Source: Gracilaria gracilis (taxonomy: Eukaryota > Rhodophyta > Florideophyceae > Gracilariales > Gracilariaceae). Taken from it: a DNA stretch of 64,000 bases. Below the pieces are notes generated by a model that ran no database searches, was not told the origin of the DNA, and saw nothing but the letters and a program-made list of their open reading frames with translations. Position 1 is the first letter of the stretch, and the number at the start of each line of letters is the position of its first letter. Location of the stretch: positions 62,001 through 126,000 of the forward strand of contig JARGSG010000005.1 in NCBI GenBank assembly GCA_030374805.1. The letters run 5' to 3'. The position numbers were made by a program, and so were the translations under genes. Below, piece after piece: positions 12,001-23,652 of the stretch.

Positions 12001-13221
12001 GCCAACGAGACGAGCTGTTCCTGAGGCAGCCTGAACAGTCTCGATCTCAATTCGTTCGTAGCGAATGAACGACTTCCGCGAATGGAAGAAGTGATGAGTT
12101 GCCCCTGAGTCAATATAGGCTGAGTCCAATTTCGTTTGAGAAAGAAGAGCTATCTTACTCTTGAACTTGGCCATATTGCAGTTGAAGCCAGGTGAAGGAG
12201 GCGGATCATCATTCCTTTGCACCACATATGAACGAGGTTTGAAGCTATGATTTGAGTTACGATTATCATTTCCATCCCCCCTTGGTGCAAACCCTGAGTT
12301 CCAGTTGGAATGACGTTGCCCTCCTTTGTGGGGCCCATATTGTGAGCGACGGGAACCACCGTTGTTGCGATTAGATTGTTGTCGTCCGTTGGAGTTGGAG
12401 TTGTGTTGGTTATCATTATTGTCAGACTCCTCACGTTTTCGTTTGTAGCAATCTCGAGCGTAGTGTCCACGACGACCGCAGTAGTAGCAATTGTCATCGT
12501 AGCGGCTCTTGGTAGCCGAGGACTTGTTACGCCGGGTTCGTTGCTTTCGACCACCCTTGTTTGCCGCGTTGGCTTTTGGATGGGTAGTGGGGGTGGACGA
12601 AGGAGCGGAGGGTGTCGGGTTGTTAGGGTTCTTGCGACGAGCGACCTCAGCTTCGACAGCGTTCACAATGGAGTCGAACCCGACATCGGTTAGGTTTGAC
12701 ATCATGGCCAAGGGAGCAAAGGAGTTGGGGAGACTTCGAATGAGTTTGGAGACTTTGTCTTTCTCTGAAAGTTCCTCATCGAAGGTGGCCAGTTCCCCAA
12801 CTACTTCCAGGAACTTAGCGACGTGCTTGTTCCAGTCTTCTCTGTCCTTGTATACCAATGTGTCCAGACGATGGCGGATGCTCTGCACAGCTTGTGCGTT
12901 GGAGGTTGTGTACACGCCCTGCAGTTCATCCCAGAGATCTTTGGCCGTTTTATCATCATCCTCGACAAACGTGCGAACGAGAGCAAGCGGAGAGTCACCG
13001 AGACATAGGGTGATAGTACTCTTCGCCTTCACAGATTTCTCGAACCAAGTTCTCATTGCCCGGTTTGTGGGGTTGAACCCATCAGGACGTGGATCAGGAC
13101 CGGAGAGAAATGGGTCGTCTCTGCGGAGATACGCAAGAAGACGACGACGCCAGAGGATGTAGTCGGTGAGGACCTTGAGTTTTGGAAGCCTGCCAAGGAG
13201 ACCCTCATTTGTGCCCGACAT
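9044..13221 (-). pseudogene. Copia-1 gag-pol coding region (fossil)
   Basis: The gag start is at 13221. Parts in order along the minus strand are as follows. Gag is about 13221-12400, with a CCHC zinc knuckle (CYYCGRRGHYARDC) near 12450-12490. The aspartic protease motif DSGATHHF lies near 12090-12120. The integrase zinc-binding region lies near 11700-11580, and its catalytic core, with Asp, Asp and Glu motifs (LDDHTSKW, LDGAGEHK, ESNGAAERL), near 11500-11180. The reverse transcriptase runs about 10550-9900, with the active-site box IVDD near 10020. RNase H lies toward 9050-9560. The order integrase before reverse transcriptase defines Copia. The region is broken, with about two or three breaks, and should be treated as a fossil. 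Confidence 0.93.
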
Positions 13222-14498
13222 TGATGGCGTCCGGGGAGCGACGGGGAAAAGTGTATGATCAACCTTCTTCTACGAGATAAGGATATCGCGACCTATGGGG
13301 TAGGAACGTTTCTTCTTCTTTTTAAACTTCTTCAACTTCTTATTCTTCAACTTCGCCAGTCCCCTACCGGTGGAGGAGGTGTGAACTTGAGGTGTTCCTG
13401 GCCCAACCTTGGGAGCCAGGCGATCGATGTAGGACGGGTCCCCGCAATTAAGCAGCTAACCCCGCAAAAAAACCAACAGACCTTTGAAGGATCTTCCCGC
13501 ACCCGCAAAGCGGAGGGTACTTCACTTTCTCAAACAAAAAATGAAACAAAACGGATGCTGATTACGTAGTAAGGTAATAGAGAGCGTTGTCTCTGTACAA
13601 AGGAAGTGAGTTGCGGCAAAAGAAGGAACACGGCGAGTACCGACGTCTTGACAAGAATAAAAGGAGAGCTCTTTGACGAAGACTGCGAGAAGACACTTAA
13701 GACCCGACAAACCAGAATCTCCGTCTAGGATGTATCGGAAAAACCTTCGTTATTACGTCCGCATGAACGATGGGAAGAATTACAACCAAGTAGAAAATTT
13801 ACCTGGGATTGTGCGACGAACCGGCTTGTCGCGCAATCACTCGTGCTTGGTAAGGAGAGGTGTAAAGTTTTTTCGTGTGTCGAAACGTCATACGCACGGA
13901 AAATTCACGACGTCCGTAGAAATGGAAGGGAATAAGCGTAGAAAATGTTTCGCAAGCGGCGAACGGAATCGTAGAACATTCAGAGACACTGACGAGCTTC
14001 CCAGAACACACAGAGGGTAACCTTCGTTTAGTGGTTTTGCCCGAAGCAAACACCTTAATACCCAAACCATAGAATATCTGCTAGGCCGAGCCAAGTAGGC
14101 GCATAATTGTAACTTGAATAAAGCGCTTGGCAAACATGTAGAGAAAAAAAAATTAACCAATGTAGTTCATCGTTATTCAAAATCTGTGAACGACACAGCA
14201 GTACAGGAAGAAAGAGTAAAGTGTCCTTATCCTGATCACGTGCAAAGACTTTCTAAGCCACACCAGATCGACAGACCATGGGAGCCTTTCACTAAGTCAA
14301 TTGTTCACGATAGATTGCGCGCGCAGAGTCGTAGCCACAACATACCTTCGGGCAGGCGAGCCTTGGTATCCGCAACGCGCAATTTTCCAAAGTTGAAAGC
14401 CTGAGTAGTTGCATGCGCGCCGTTAAAGAACGACGAGAAGCGAGGAAGGAGGCGGAGCATGTTTGTAGATGATGGCGGCCCGGGGCAGCGCGCCCCAG

Positions 14499-14510
14499 GC
14501 GATGCTACCA
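14499..14510 (-). other. Copia-1 primer-binding site
   Basis: Directly next to the 5' LTR the minus strand reads TGGTAGCATCGC, which is complementary to a tRNA 3' end GCGATGCTACCA. It resembles the initiator-methionine type site of Ty1 (TGGTAGCGCC), but the exact tRNA cannot be named from this window. Confidence 0.75.
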
Positions 14511-14715
14511 TGTAGCGCGCGAGCGGGGTGGAACAAGGTGGAGCGAAGTGCGCGCATAGTTGACGGCCGGCGGGCAGAGCGCCGAGCCGGACGGTCGCGC
14601 AATTTATTTTGCCAGTGCAACCCACCGGCGCATTGCTGTGCGCCGGGCGTTGCACTGCGCACAAATGACGTGTGTGTGGCGCTCTCGCCTTGCAAGAGGC
14701 CGACCGGTATCAACA
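14511..14715 (-). repeat. Copia-1 5' LTR
   Basis: This 205-bp LTR pairs with the copy at 8365-8569. Read on the minus strand it starts TGTTGATACCGG and ends GCGCGCTACA. GGCTG follows it directly on the plus strand as the target duplication. It would carry the promoter of the element. Confidence 0.95.
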
Positions 14716-14825
14716 GGCTGCATTAGGTTTTGCCAAACCAACGTCGTCGTCGGTAGAGCAAACATCGCTTCAACATCTTTATGTAGCGTCTTTTCTGTAT
14801 TCAAATATCTCAGTGCATACGAAAT

Positions 14826-15653
14826 ATGAGTTCACTACCATTCGCTTTAGACCCTGGCTCAAACAGAGAGCAGAAAAATCAACAGAATTTTTGTAAGAGA
14901 ACCAAGCACAATCATACAACAAACCGTCCCGTGAAGAAGAAAGCACAAAAAAGAGCCCGCAGTACTGAAACGAAACAAGTTGAACCAAAACCGCCGAAGA
15001 GATCCACGAGTGGTGCAACCAACTACTCAGCATACGAGACAAGTTTTTTGCTTATTATTGTTGCACAACTTGGGCCGACGGGCGCTAACATGTAGGCGCG
15101 TGTAGCTCAAGAGTACAACCGCCAAGCACAAATTGACGAACTTCAAGAGCGTAATGCGGATAGTTTGAGAGACAAGTTTGACCGTCTAATTCACGTCCGA
15201 AAAAAGACAGGTGACCCTTCATGTCCTTCACTGGTACGACGCGCGAAACATATCAATCGAGACATACAAGCGAAAGTAATGGCCGCTGTTTTCGGCCCAC
15301 ATGATGAAAATGGTAATCCTTCGGCAGCAGAGTTTCAAAATGCTCGTGAAACAATCGGCGTAATGGGCGAAAGAAAAAACAAACGAAGTACTGGGCCTAC
15401 CAGTCTTCCTGTAGTAAAGGGATTCCAACAACAAATAGTGAAGCAAATGGAACAGACGTCTCAAAGTATTTCCGACATGGTTAAATGGCTCACAGCTCCA
15501 AATGAGGAAATGAAACATGGAACAAAATGCCCCAGTGACAGTACTGGCAATATTAGGAATATCATTCGCGAAGAGATGCAAGCTTGTAATACCATTAATC
15601 TTCAGAACACAGTCTCCCTTGTTCGCCAAGAGGTGAAAGCTGCTCTCGCATAA
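14826..15653 (+). pseudogene. Myb/SANT-like (trihelix) protein of Harbinger-2
   Basis: The frame starts at an ATG and runs 275 codons. A Lys-rich N-terminus is followed by a Myb/SANT-like domain that reads NYSAYETSFLLIIVAQLG, GANM, then ARVAQEYN, SLRDKFDRL and KKTGDPSCPSLVRRAKHI. The TAG at 15093-15095 falls exactly where the family has its conserved tryptophan (GANMW-ARVA), so it is most simply a TGG-to-TAG change. The frame is otherwise open. In Harbinger elements this second protein binds DNA and helps bring the transposase to the nucleus or the ends; that is family knowledge. It faces the transposase gene in a tail-to-tail layout. Confidence 0.75.
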
Positions 15654-15725
15654 CTGCTGAAAAATAATGATCTCACTGCAGCAGAATCCGGTTCAAAACT
15701 CGAGTGACCACATTTGCAAGCAAGA

Positions 15726-16607
15726 TCAACTGCAGTATACCCTTCGAATCTGATTATGTCCCATGGTTTGAGTGCGAAGATTCATCATGTGGCAGCAAAC
15801 CGAAATGATGTCGAGTCTTCTAGCGGAATCGCCGGGTAGTACAGACTGCAACCTTCTGAACGGGAGTTTCAGTGCGCCGACTCCCCATTCTGCCGTTTGA
15901 CGCCTAGATGGGTACACCGACTGTAAAAAGACATCTTTAATGTCCACCACAAATTGGTCTTTGCATGGTGGCACTTCGTTGGCCTTTATAATCCGCAGTA
16001 TCTTTCTGTTAGTTACATTCATGTTGTCACAGAACGCCGTGTCACCAAAAATGCCATATCCTACTGGCGTTTGAGAGTCATCAAGTCGAAGCCAATACAA
16101 CCCTAAAACTCCTGCCAGTTTGCTGTCGTGCCATGAACCAGGGTAGTTAACTGCAGCGTGAATTATCTCTCCAAAAAAGTTCCAAACAAACAGGTTGGTG
16201 ACTTCTAAATTTTGCGTATAGCCTTCAAAATATGCATTTTGAACATCGAAGTAATTGTACGAAACACAATCAAACCGTCCTGCATCAGTCACAGCAAATA
16301 CCTCTTTCAAGAATTCCGCGGTTTCTCGTTTGGAATTGCGAAGCTGCTGCGCACTTGCTTCGATTTCATCAAAACTGGGCCAAGTGATACGAGCATCTTG
16401 GATTTTCCCAGAGTAAAGTAGAATTCTAAGGAGCTGAATTCCGTATGAAAGCCAATCGCTTACTCAAGACGGCAAAACACCGAATCTAGGCGACAGCATG
16501 TACATCGTATCTCTTGTTCGGATGTACCAAATTGCCATTTCTAAAAGATCAACTGTACCAAGAAAAGATTTCCGTCCCTTACTAGATGTCGTTCGTTTGT
16601 ACGGTGA
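15726..16607 (-). pseudogene. Harbinger-2 DDE transposase
   Basis: The C-terminal two thirds are intact. They carry AVTDAGRFDC (first Asp), the block EVTNLFVWNFFGEIIHAAVN, PGSWHDSKLAG, GIFGDTAF (second Asp) and QTAEWGVGALKLPFRRLQ (Glu), so the catalytic triad is complete. Upstream in the same frame, LLEMAIWYIRTRDTMYM and SPRFGVLPS form the helix-turn-helix region that precedes the DDE core. A TGA at 16464-16466 cuts this region, and a TAG closes the frame near 16607. No ATG was found, so the N-terminus is lost or lies in another frame. The enzyme would cut and paste the element through its inverted repeats. Confidence 0.8.
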
Positions 16608-16839
16608 CTAGTTAGGTACGGTTTGACGAAGGTTTGTGTAATGAGGTAGCAATATATCGAAAAAACTGTTTTATTCACGCTCAAGGCGGTACAAAAATCA
16701 TCGTCCGATCCGCAAGAGATAATAACATTCCATGGAGAACTTAATCTGGTGACTACTGGGCGACGGATTCCCAAGCGCTTGAATTTGGATGATCTTGTTA
16801 TGCGCTTCTGGCAGCGTTTTTCGTGAACTAACGCTACGC

Positions 16840-17020
16840 TGCAATTCAACTGCATGACAACGGCTTAGACGAGAACGGCAAGAACGTGACGGTGGAGGTT
16901 TTCAGGACGCATGGTTCATTCAACATTGACGAAGACATTGATGGTAGAAAAGCGCAAGATTTACTTGAGGTAGAAATGGTTAGCAATCATTATGAAGTAA
17001 AGGAAAAGAAGGACGCATAA
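16840..17020 (+). other. Short coding-like fragment
   Basis: One frame runs without a stop for about 55 codons to a TAA near 17018-17020 and reads like real protein (AAIQLHDNGLDENGKNVTVE, then FNIDEDIDGRKAQDLLEVEM). It has no ATG and an upstream stop. It may be the end of a lost gene or an exon. I do not recognise it. Confidence 0.3.
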
Positions 17021-17433
17021 CTTACACACCAGACCGAAGTATTGTGGTGTAGCAGCTCCTGTGAACCCACTTCATTACGTCAAACTGACGTATATGTCCT
17101 CAGTCGTTGGCTGCCATTACGCTGCATTTGGTTGGATCAGAAGTACTGGAGTGTAACAGTGCTCAATTCTTGGATGATCCCAGTTCATGTAATGTAATTT
17201 GAACTTTCAACAACAAATTGAAAATGTTCTTACTACGTGCGCATGTGCGTCGTCCAGCAAGGGCAGCCATCAACAGGAGGCCTGCTTGGCAGCCACCAGC
17301 GTGGAAGTACAGCCCCGCCTTTTTGTCTGTGTGACGAAGATGCAATAGGAAGTTTTGAACCGGCAGCCCCCTTTTCCGTTGTCTAAAAGAGGTGCTGTGA
17401 ACTTAAAGGAGACAGAAAACCAAGCCACACGGC
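17021..17433. other. Intergenic, no gene seen
   Basis: Short overlapping frames only, with no motif. It separates the Harbinger-2 relic from the Cys-rich repeat relic. Confidence 0.45.
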
Positions 17434-18333
17434 ATGTACGTGAATACAAGGCCTATGGCGCGCATATCATATCAAAGTGAACATCCCGAACCTGAAGTAT
17501 GTCTGTTTCCAGTATATCTATCATTTGAACCTTGTTGGTCTCTTGTGCCCTCGCAAGCTTTCCTTGCGATACTGGACATGGTAGAAAAACATTTTCAAGT
17601 CGACGGTGTTCGCGCTCCTTGTCCAGCGGGATCCCACGATGATGGCAATGGTTATTTCCATCAGTGCCACAATGACAAGTTTCAACCAGAATCCGCCCAA
17701 ACAGAATGTCACCCTTGCCCTCCTAACACTTATTCTTACGAGGGCTCACTTTTATGCCTGTCGTGCCCGGAAGGAGAAGCTGTGATGAACGGAAACACTT
17801 GCGATACTTGCCCTGCAGGGCAGTATTATAGTAATGCAACATGATGCATGTTTCCTGTGTGGGGAGGGGTACAGGCTCGTGCCTACCGTGTCGAAGAAAT
17901 GGGTTCTCCAGATTAGGGGCCTCCGAATGTGTCCTCTGTCAGGAGGGTCAGGCTATGATGAGAGACTGTTCGTGCGGTGCAAAGTTTTGGGACTTGAGTG
18001 AAATGCTCTCCCGGCCAATTCTACTTAGTATAGGAGTCGTATTGCAAAGAATGCCTCGTGAATCAATTCACTACTTCTGAAAATGAGAAATACGAATGCA
18101 GGCCTTGCGCTCCAGGTAGTTTTGCTCGACCTGGTTCCGCAACCTGTTCCGCCTGCCCTCTAGGACATGGTTTCATCGCCGCTTCTGATGAGTGCAGAGA
18201 ATGCCCGCCGGATGCGATGTACACACCACAGTATGTGAAGTGTTTCTATGATGAGTACAGCGATGTTTTTGGCGAACTGAGTGCGTCTGAAGAGTTTACC
18301 CTGGAGCCGCTTTCGACTCTGAAGATGATTTGA
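17434..18333 (+). pseudogene. Broken Cys-rich GCC2/GCC3 (ephrin-receptor-like) repeat gene
   Basis: Three overlapping frames together give a run of cysteine repeats of the type C-x2-CPxGxY-x(6-8)-C-x2-C, as in extracellular GCC2/GCC3 or TNF-receptor-like modules. Examples are CHPCPPNTYSYEGSLLCLSC, CDTCPAGQYYS, SCLPCRRNGFSRLGASECVL, CRPCAPGSFARPGSATCSAC and CRECPPDAMYTPQYVKC. Each frame closes where the repeat pattern passes to the next frame (near 17840 and again near 18055), so at least two frameshifts are present unless there are unseen introns. The N-terminal part (from the ATG at 17434) has no signal peptide. It is probably a piece of a large surface receptor-like protein that has decayed. 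Confidence 0.65.
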
Positions 18334-20427
18334 TGAGACTGTCCGCCCCACTCAAGTCTAAAGGACCGAGATGGGGGAGTGACATGCGTTTTATTTCCGG
18401 TAAAAAGGACGGCACTACTTTTTGAGCCCTCCTTTTGAGCATCTCCAGTCTTGTCTTTGGTTTTGGTAACGACGGCAACCATAAAAGCGGCAATTGGTCA
18501 GAAGAATAGGCCCAGAACGCATTCGGATTGCGCCATTAGGACGCATGTTTAGTAACTATGCACAGAAATTGCGACCGAGTGGTCTGCCAGGTCGGGCCAA
18601 AGCGTAAAACGACGACTCTTCGTACCTGCAATGTCTTTCGAAGGTTCGACGAGGAAATTGCCCCGCTCATGCCAACAAGTTCAAAACCCGGCGCCGGATA
18701 ACACGTGGCTGAGAAACGATCCAGCAATGCTTTGGGTAAGCGCCAACAACTCCAAACGCTACTACACGTGTACAGGGTTACCCGAGTCCAGAAAGATTGA
18801 AAACTTTCACACACGTTCGTGAAAAGTTCGCAATAGTTATCCGCGCGTTTTAGTTGGGTTACGATTAAATCGTTTGCCGCTTATTAAAACTGTTTTCCTC
18901 TTGTTCTTGCAGCGTCTATGAGGATAACAAATTCGTCCTAGTTCTTTGGGAATTGGGCTTTCCTTACTGCAAGTGTATTTGAACGTTTTCTGAAAGTGCT
19001 CCTGTTTTTTAATATTTTAAAATACGTCTAAATTTATATTCAACGTTCGATTTTATTCTAATGTTTTCAACATTTCCATAGGAAGAAGGGGAATGGAGTC
19101 ATGACATCAATGTCAGTTGTGTCCATCCCCTTCCGCCGCCGCGTGAGCGTGCGGGGCACACTTGTCTCGCTCCGAAGGCAGCAGCCGAGATGATGGTGCT
19201 CCTCTTTCTTCATTTCGCGAAGGTGCCATTTCATTTTACGGAATTGAGGACCATTCTCCGACCGATAGAAGCAACGAAGTACACCGTCGCCGACGGGGCG
19301 CGAGGCTGGGATGGTAAAGGGGAGGACAAAAGCATGTCAATGAAACGGGTTTGGTTTACGAACTCAAGGTCTTAGTTAAGAACATATCAACAACGGCCAT
19401 GCGCATTCCTACTTTACCCCAATAGTATTCACACAATCTACTTTGCGTCAGAGAGTGGGAGATGCAGAGCAGGCACAAATCCGTGAATCATGACCAAATT
19501 CAGCTCATCAGAACATCAGTACTTCCGCAATGACTATTGTGTGTAATGGATGGAGCGAATCGAACGGAATGGTCGGGCTGAATGGAGCCGAACCAAGGAA
19601 TTTCATTGCTGTCTGGCGACGGCGATGATGAGCGTTGCGAACGGTGGCGAATGACTCCACACGTTGCAGCTCTCGTGCTCGGAAGAGTACTGTTCTGCCT
19701 TGGCTCTCCGACCATTGCCACGCTCCCCTTCGCGGGTCTTCTCTGGATGCGAGCCGACAAAGACTTGAACATAGGGAAGTTGGTCATGAGGGGCCAAGCA
19801 GGTAGATCAGTTATTCTTGTTCTGAGCCGAAAAGGTGGATTGGCTGTTCTTGTTCTTCAGCACACAGGATTTTGAGCGCTATATAAACACAGCAACCGTT
19901 TCCAGCGAACTATTCAATAATGCAGTTTCTGAACTTTGGGACTGAAATATGATTCCTTTTCAAATGCCAAAGAGTTGGTTTAGCTAATTGAATAACAAAT
20001 ATTTTCACAACCCCGTATTTGTGCAAATACAAAGTTTTTATGAATAGAATCGGAACATTTGTCAAATGAAACAAATTTTGCACTTCATATTCGATACCCA
20101 CGCACACACAACGCATTCATACATTGACGCGCTGTGCTCTAAAGTTACCTCATCCAGCTTTACAAAGCGCAAGCACTTCGGCAGTGCTTTCGCATTGCCG
20201 CCTCGGAGAGTGAATGTACTGCAATAGTGAAGAGCCAAGGCAACTCACCCAAGCATTCGCTTTTTATTTTCTAGTAATGTCCAACAGCTGGTGAACAATT
20301 TGATTTTCATCACTTTCATCACCGACCAACTTTGTCGAAGGTCTAATGCGAAGGAACTGAACAGTGGTACGAGGTCACACTCTCTGCAACTTTCAACATA
20401 GTTTAGCAAACAAGAATGACAGCCAGC
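18334..20427. other. Intergenic, no supported gene
   Basis: Several frames of 60-100 codons occur on both strands (for example around 19500-19875), but they overlap each other and carry no motif. The rest is AT-rich. I see no repeat or hairpin of note. Confidence 0.4.
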
Positions 20428-21171
20428 TTAGAAAGAGTCTGGCAAATCATTAGCCCCACAACATCCTCCACTTCCCCCTCGGCCACCTTTGTCATCATCG
20501 TCATCGCCACCGAAACCATCCTCATCGTCATTTCCAAACGAACCCCCACTCTCACGATCGTCGTCGCCATCATCGTCATCATCTCCTCCAAAACCTTCCT
20601 CATCATCGTTTCCAAAGAACCCACCACTTTCGCGATCGTCATCCTTGTTTCGCGGTGGAGGAGGTGGGTCCATTCCAAAAGGATTATCTGGGTTATCTCG
20701 GTCTTCAGGCTTGGCTCCTTTCCCCTTATTACTTCCCTTAGATCCTGGCGGGGAAGGGTCAATTCCAAATGGATTTGCTGGGTTTTCTGGGTCTTCGGGC
20801 TTGTTGCCTTTTCCTCGATTGCTTGGATTACGTGTAGGCGGACCCTGCGGCGGTGGATCGATTCCAAAAGGATTTTCAGGACTGAACTCATCCTCTGGCT
20901 TATTACCTTTCGGGCCTTTACCATCCGGTATAGGGACGCCGTTGTTTGTGAAGAATTCTAACAAATCCCTGAATCCTCTCTGCACACGTTTGTCTTCGAA
21001 CAGTTCGTCGAGCATCTCCTTAAGGGCAGATAGTCTTCCTTGACGAACGCTGGTTGCAGTGTGAAAAGTATGACTGCTGATAACCGGAGTTGCTTGAACA
21101 CTTGAGAATTCAGACAGTATGCAGAGTGCCGTGATTGCAAACACTCCCACAATTTTCAGAACCATGCTCAT
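20428..21171 (-). CDS. Secreted Asp/Pro-rich repeat protein
   Basis: This is a 247-residue protein starting at the ATG at 21171. A signal peptide covers about residues 1-27 (MSMVLKIVGVFAITALCI and on to VQA). A helical segment with LSALKEMLDELFEDKRVQRG follows, near residues 45-70. Three repeats built on KGNKPED, a spacer and ENPFGIDPPP come next, and then two highly acidic repeats of the form DDDRESGG-FFGNDDEEGFGG followed by an Asp run. The tail is Gly-rich, with a CC pair (GGCCGANDLPDSF). The repeats suggest recent internal duplication. The acidic runs could bind calcium or cationic wall material, which is inference. I know no named family. The frame is intact and the gene stands alone. 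Confidence 0.8.
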   Translation of the reverse strand: MSMVLKIVGVFAITALCILSEFSSVQATPVISSHTFHTATSVRQGRLSALKEMLDELFEDKRVQRGFRDLLEFFTNNGVPIPDGKGPKGNKPEDEFSPENPFGIDPPPQGPPTRNPSNRGKGNKPEDPENPANPFGIDPSPPGSKGSNKGKGAKPEDRDNPDNPFGMDPPPPPRNKDDDRESGGFFGNDDEEGFGGDDDDDGDDDRESGGSFGNDDEDGFGGDDDDDKGGRGGSGGCCGANDLPDSF

Positions 21172-23640
21172 AGCAAAGTATGATGAATTGATCTTCAATC
21201 TTCACAAAGAACGAAACTGTTCCAGAAATCTCTCGCGACGAGGGGATACTACGAGATAGACTTGCCAGAGAGTTTTCAAATCGAAGGAAGATGTTATCGA
21301 GAAACCTTGAGCAGGACTTGGAACAAGACGTGCTCTTATACAAGAGATGAGCAAGAAAGCTGGTTGCAGAAAGGTTTGTTTTTTTCTACCTGGTGTTTGC
21401 GAGGAGTTGATTGGTGTGAGAGCTCACACATCTTGTCATTCAAACGCTGACAAAGCTCGACTAGAGCACACGATTATGAGCTCGTCAGGAGGTCACCGAG
21501 CACAATCCATCCGATATGAAACCGAACGATGAGACTCGCCAGATTTTCGATTTCCCTAGAAGGTGCAGCTTTTCATTCGTGTACTAAGCTCAAAGAACTA
21601 CTCATAATGAGGTCTATCTTCGACATCGATGATTTTGTTCTAGGTTACCAGGTACTTGGCATGTTACTCAGAATTATCTCTGCTGGAAGCAACAAGAGTT
21701 GTTGGATGGCTTGTTCGACAACTTGCGCGATTTCCATAGAGCTATATAGTTGGCAACGACCTCTTCATAGATGAAAAGGACTGCAGAAGTCCTGAAATGG
21801 TGAATAGTCGAGAGGGTGAATACATTTGATATGGAAGCAAAGAGCCTAAGCTGCCATTCGCATGGCATGCATTGCGAATCCAGATCAGACCGCAAGAAAC
21901 GTCTCGAATTGAGCAGTGTTTAGACCCTTCCAAAGTAGGACACGGAAGCCATAATAAGAAGAGAATAACGAGAACAAAGTGTCAGAAGAACAAAGAACGT
22001 CAGCCCATGCATCTGACTGCGAGTCAGATTAATATGGTTAGCAATCAGAACAGCAATTGAAACTATGCATTGTTTCCAGAAACAATTAGCGCTGAGTATG
22101 ATCTTGATTAACTTTATGTTTGTATCCACTTTGTCAATCCCACGAGTAGCCGTAGAGCCCCTTCATACGTGATTCATTTGCTGATATGAAGTGAGGCTTC
22201 GTACCCTTGGTACAAGGTTTCTGGAAAAGTATGAGCTTACGCAAGCCATTCTTTTAGGGCCCTGGACTGTGAAGGCCCCGCTGAGGCAGGAGATTGCGAT
22301 CTCTCGAAGATTGGGAACCGCCTTACATATGGGTGAGAAGAATTGGCAGAGTGATTGCACAGACGCTCAAAATGTGATATCCTTCTTTTGTAGTCGACGA
22401 ATTGTCTGACTAGGTTCCGTTTTAATGGCAGAAGCGGATATCGTGATTGTTGGCATGGGCAACAAATCTAAAGCTTCACCTGCGCTTGCATCTCGACGAC
22501 TAATCTGCGCAAAAGGAAGCTTTGGCTTTTGAAGAATGAAACACGTGTTAAGGGTTTCCAGGTGTGACAAACATGGAGCAGGGGTTCTGTAGCCTGTCAA
22601 CTGCAGATGGAAGACATGGAGTCACGGAGTCACAATAACACTTCCGACGGTATGGGTTGGAGTCAGCACACCGTGAGCGGATATCTCAATCGGTAGCCGC
22701 CTGCGTGTGCTTTTTGAAGATCTGGGCGTCAAGCTCAGCTCTGCTCACTTCCCCTGAATGTTATTCTTTTCGAAGCCTTTAGTGAATAGTGCAAGGGTGC
22801 GAGACACAGAGCGTTTAGTGTTCTGAGTGCTCTGCTACAGCATAGAAGCACTACCCTACGTGGCGAAAGAGTCGGCAGTTGTTGTGCAGCTGGCAGGCTA
22901 CAAGCAGACAGAGGGATGTGAATGGCACAAGCGCATCTGAAGGCGGTCATGAACTGCACATGAACGAGAACGTTGTTGGCGCCAGCGACGCGCTCTAGAT
23001 CCGCTATTGCGACACCGTTTTTATTAGAATTTGCCGGCATTTGCGCTGCAAGGTGGGAATCGTATACTCCCTGGTTTGGGTTGCACGTGGCCACGTGTGA
23101 GCTTTTCAGGATCAGAAGTGAACGTGTCGGCTTGTCCACGCAATACAACGGCAAGCGTCAACAAATCGAGCACACTGCTTCTTGGAATGAAACTGTATGC
23201 CATAGAGGTACAGCCAGCCAATCCCGATGCCTCAAAAGTGTCCTCATGACCAAAGCTTCTCTCTCATTGTGCATAGGCGCATAGGTGTTCGGACGCTTCG
23301 TTAAATGCTTGGACGCCCAAAATATATTGAAAAAAACAAGATTTTGCCGTTTTTTGAGCAGACAGAGTTTGCGTTTCAGCTAAATATATCAGAAATAATA
23401 TACAATTCTTTCTCATAGACCGGTACCATTCTCAGCACCTTGTACCAACAAATGTTCAGTGAACATCACTGATGTAAATACTATCAATAGTTGCGTGCTG
23501 CCGTAAGAATTTGTGTTAGATTTAGAGTGCGTAACGTGCGCAAAAAAAGCGGCTTTCAACGCTCCATGCTGACCTTCACTGGGCTTTCCCAAATTCGACC
23601 GTGGAGATCCGCCGCCGTCATCAACACAGCCATCGCCGCC
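21172..23640. other. Intergenic, no supported gene
   Basis: Short overlapping frames on both strands without motifs. The first 200 bp right of 21172 would be the promoter of the Asp/Pro-rich protein gene. Confidence 0.4.
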
Positions 23641-23652
23641 CCATCTTCATCA

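Larger units (their letters stand above)
8365..14715 (-). mobile_element. Complete Copia (Ty1/Copia) LTR retrotransposon 1
   Basis: This element is 6.35 kb and is read on the minus strand. It is bounded by two 205-bp direct LTRs that begin TG and end CA. The 5-bp sequence GGCTG flanks it on both sides (8360-8364 and 14716-14720), a target-site duplication. The primer-binding site lies directly inside the right-hand LTR (the 5' LTR of the element), and a short purine-rich tract lies next to the left-hand one. Gag, protease, integrase, reverse transcriptase and RNase H regions occur in Copia order. The coding region is broken, with about two or three breaks. The two LTRs differ at 5 of 205 positions (about 2.4%), so the insertion is fairly young but not recent. 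An unusually long stretch of about 1.3 kb without gag coding lies between the 5' LTR and the gag start. Confidence 0.95.
14716..16860. mobile_element. Decayed PIF/Harbinger element (Harbinger-2)
   Basis: Two convergent coding relics lie 72 bp apart: a Myb/SANT-like protein on the plus strand (14826-15653) and a DDE transposase on the minus strand (15726 to about 16607). This pair is the standard content of PIF/Harbinger DNA transposons. I could not identify terminal inverted repeats, so the outer limits are approximate. The left edge is the Copia-1 insertion, only about 110 bp from the SANT start codon, so Copia-1 probably inserted into this element's left end. Both genes carry stops, so the element cannot be autonomous as it stands. 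Confidence 0.7.

Noticed and set aside
12509-13162. 217-codon plus-strand frame opposite Copia-1 gag
   Set aside because: It is a shadow of gag coding on the other strand without any motif.
19500-19875. Overlapping 95-97 codon frames on both strands
   Set aside because: Neither has a domain, signal peptide or paralogue in the window. The composition alone can explain them.
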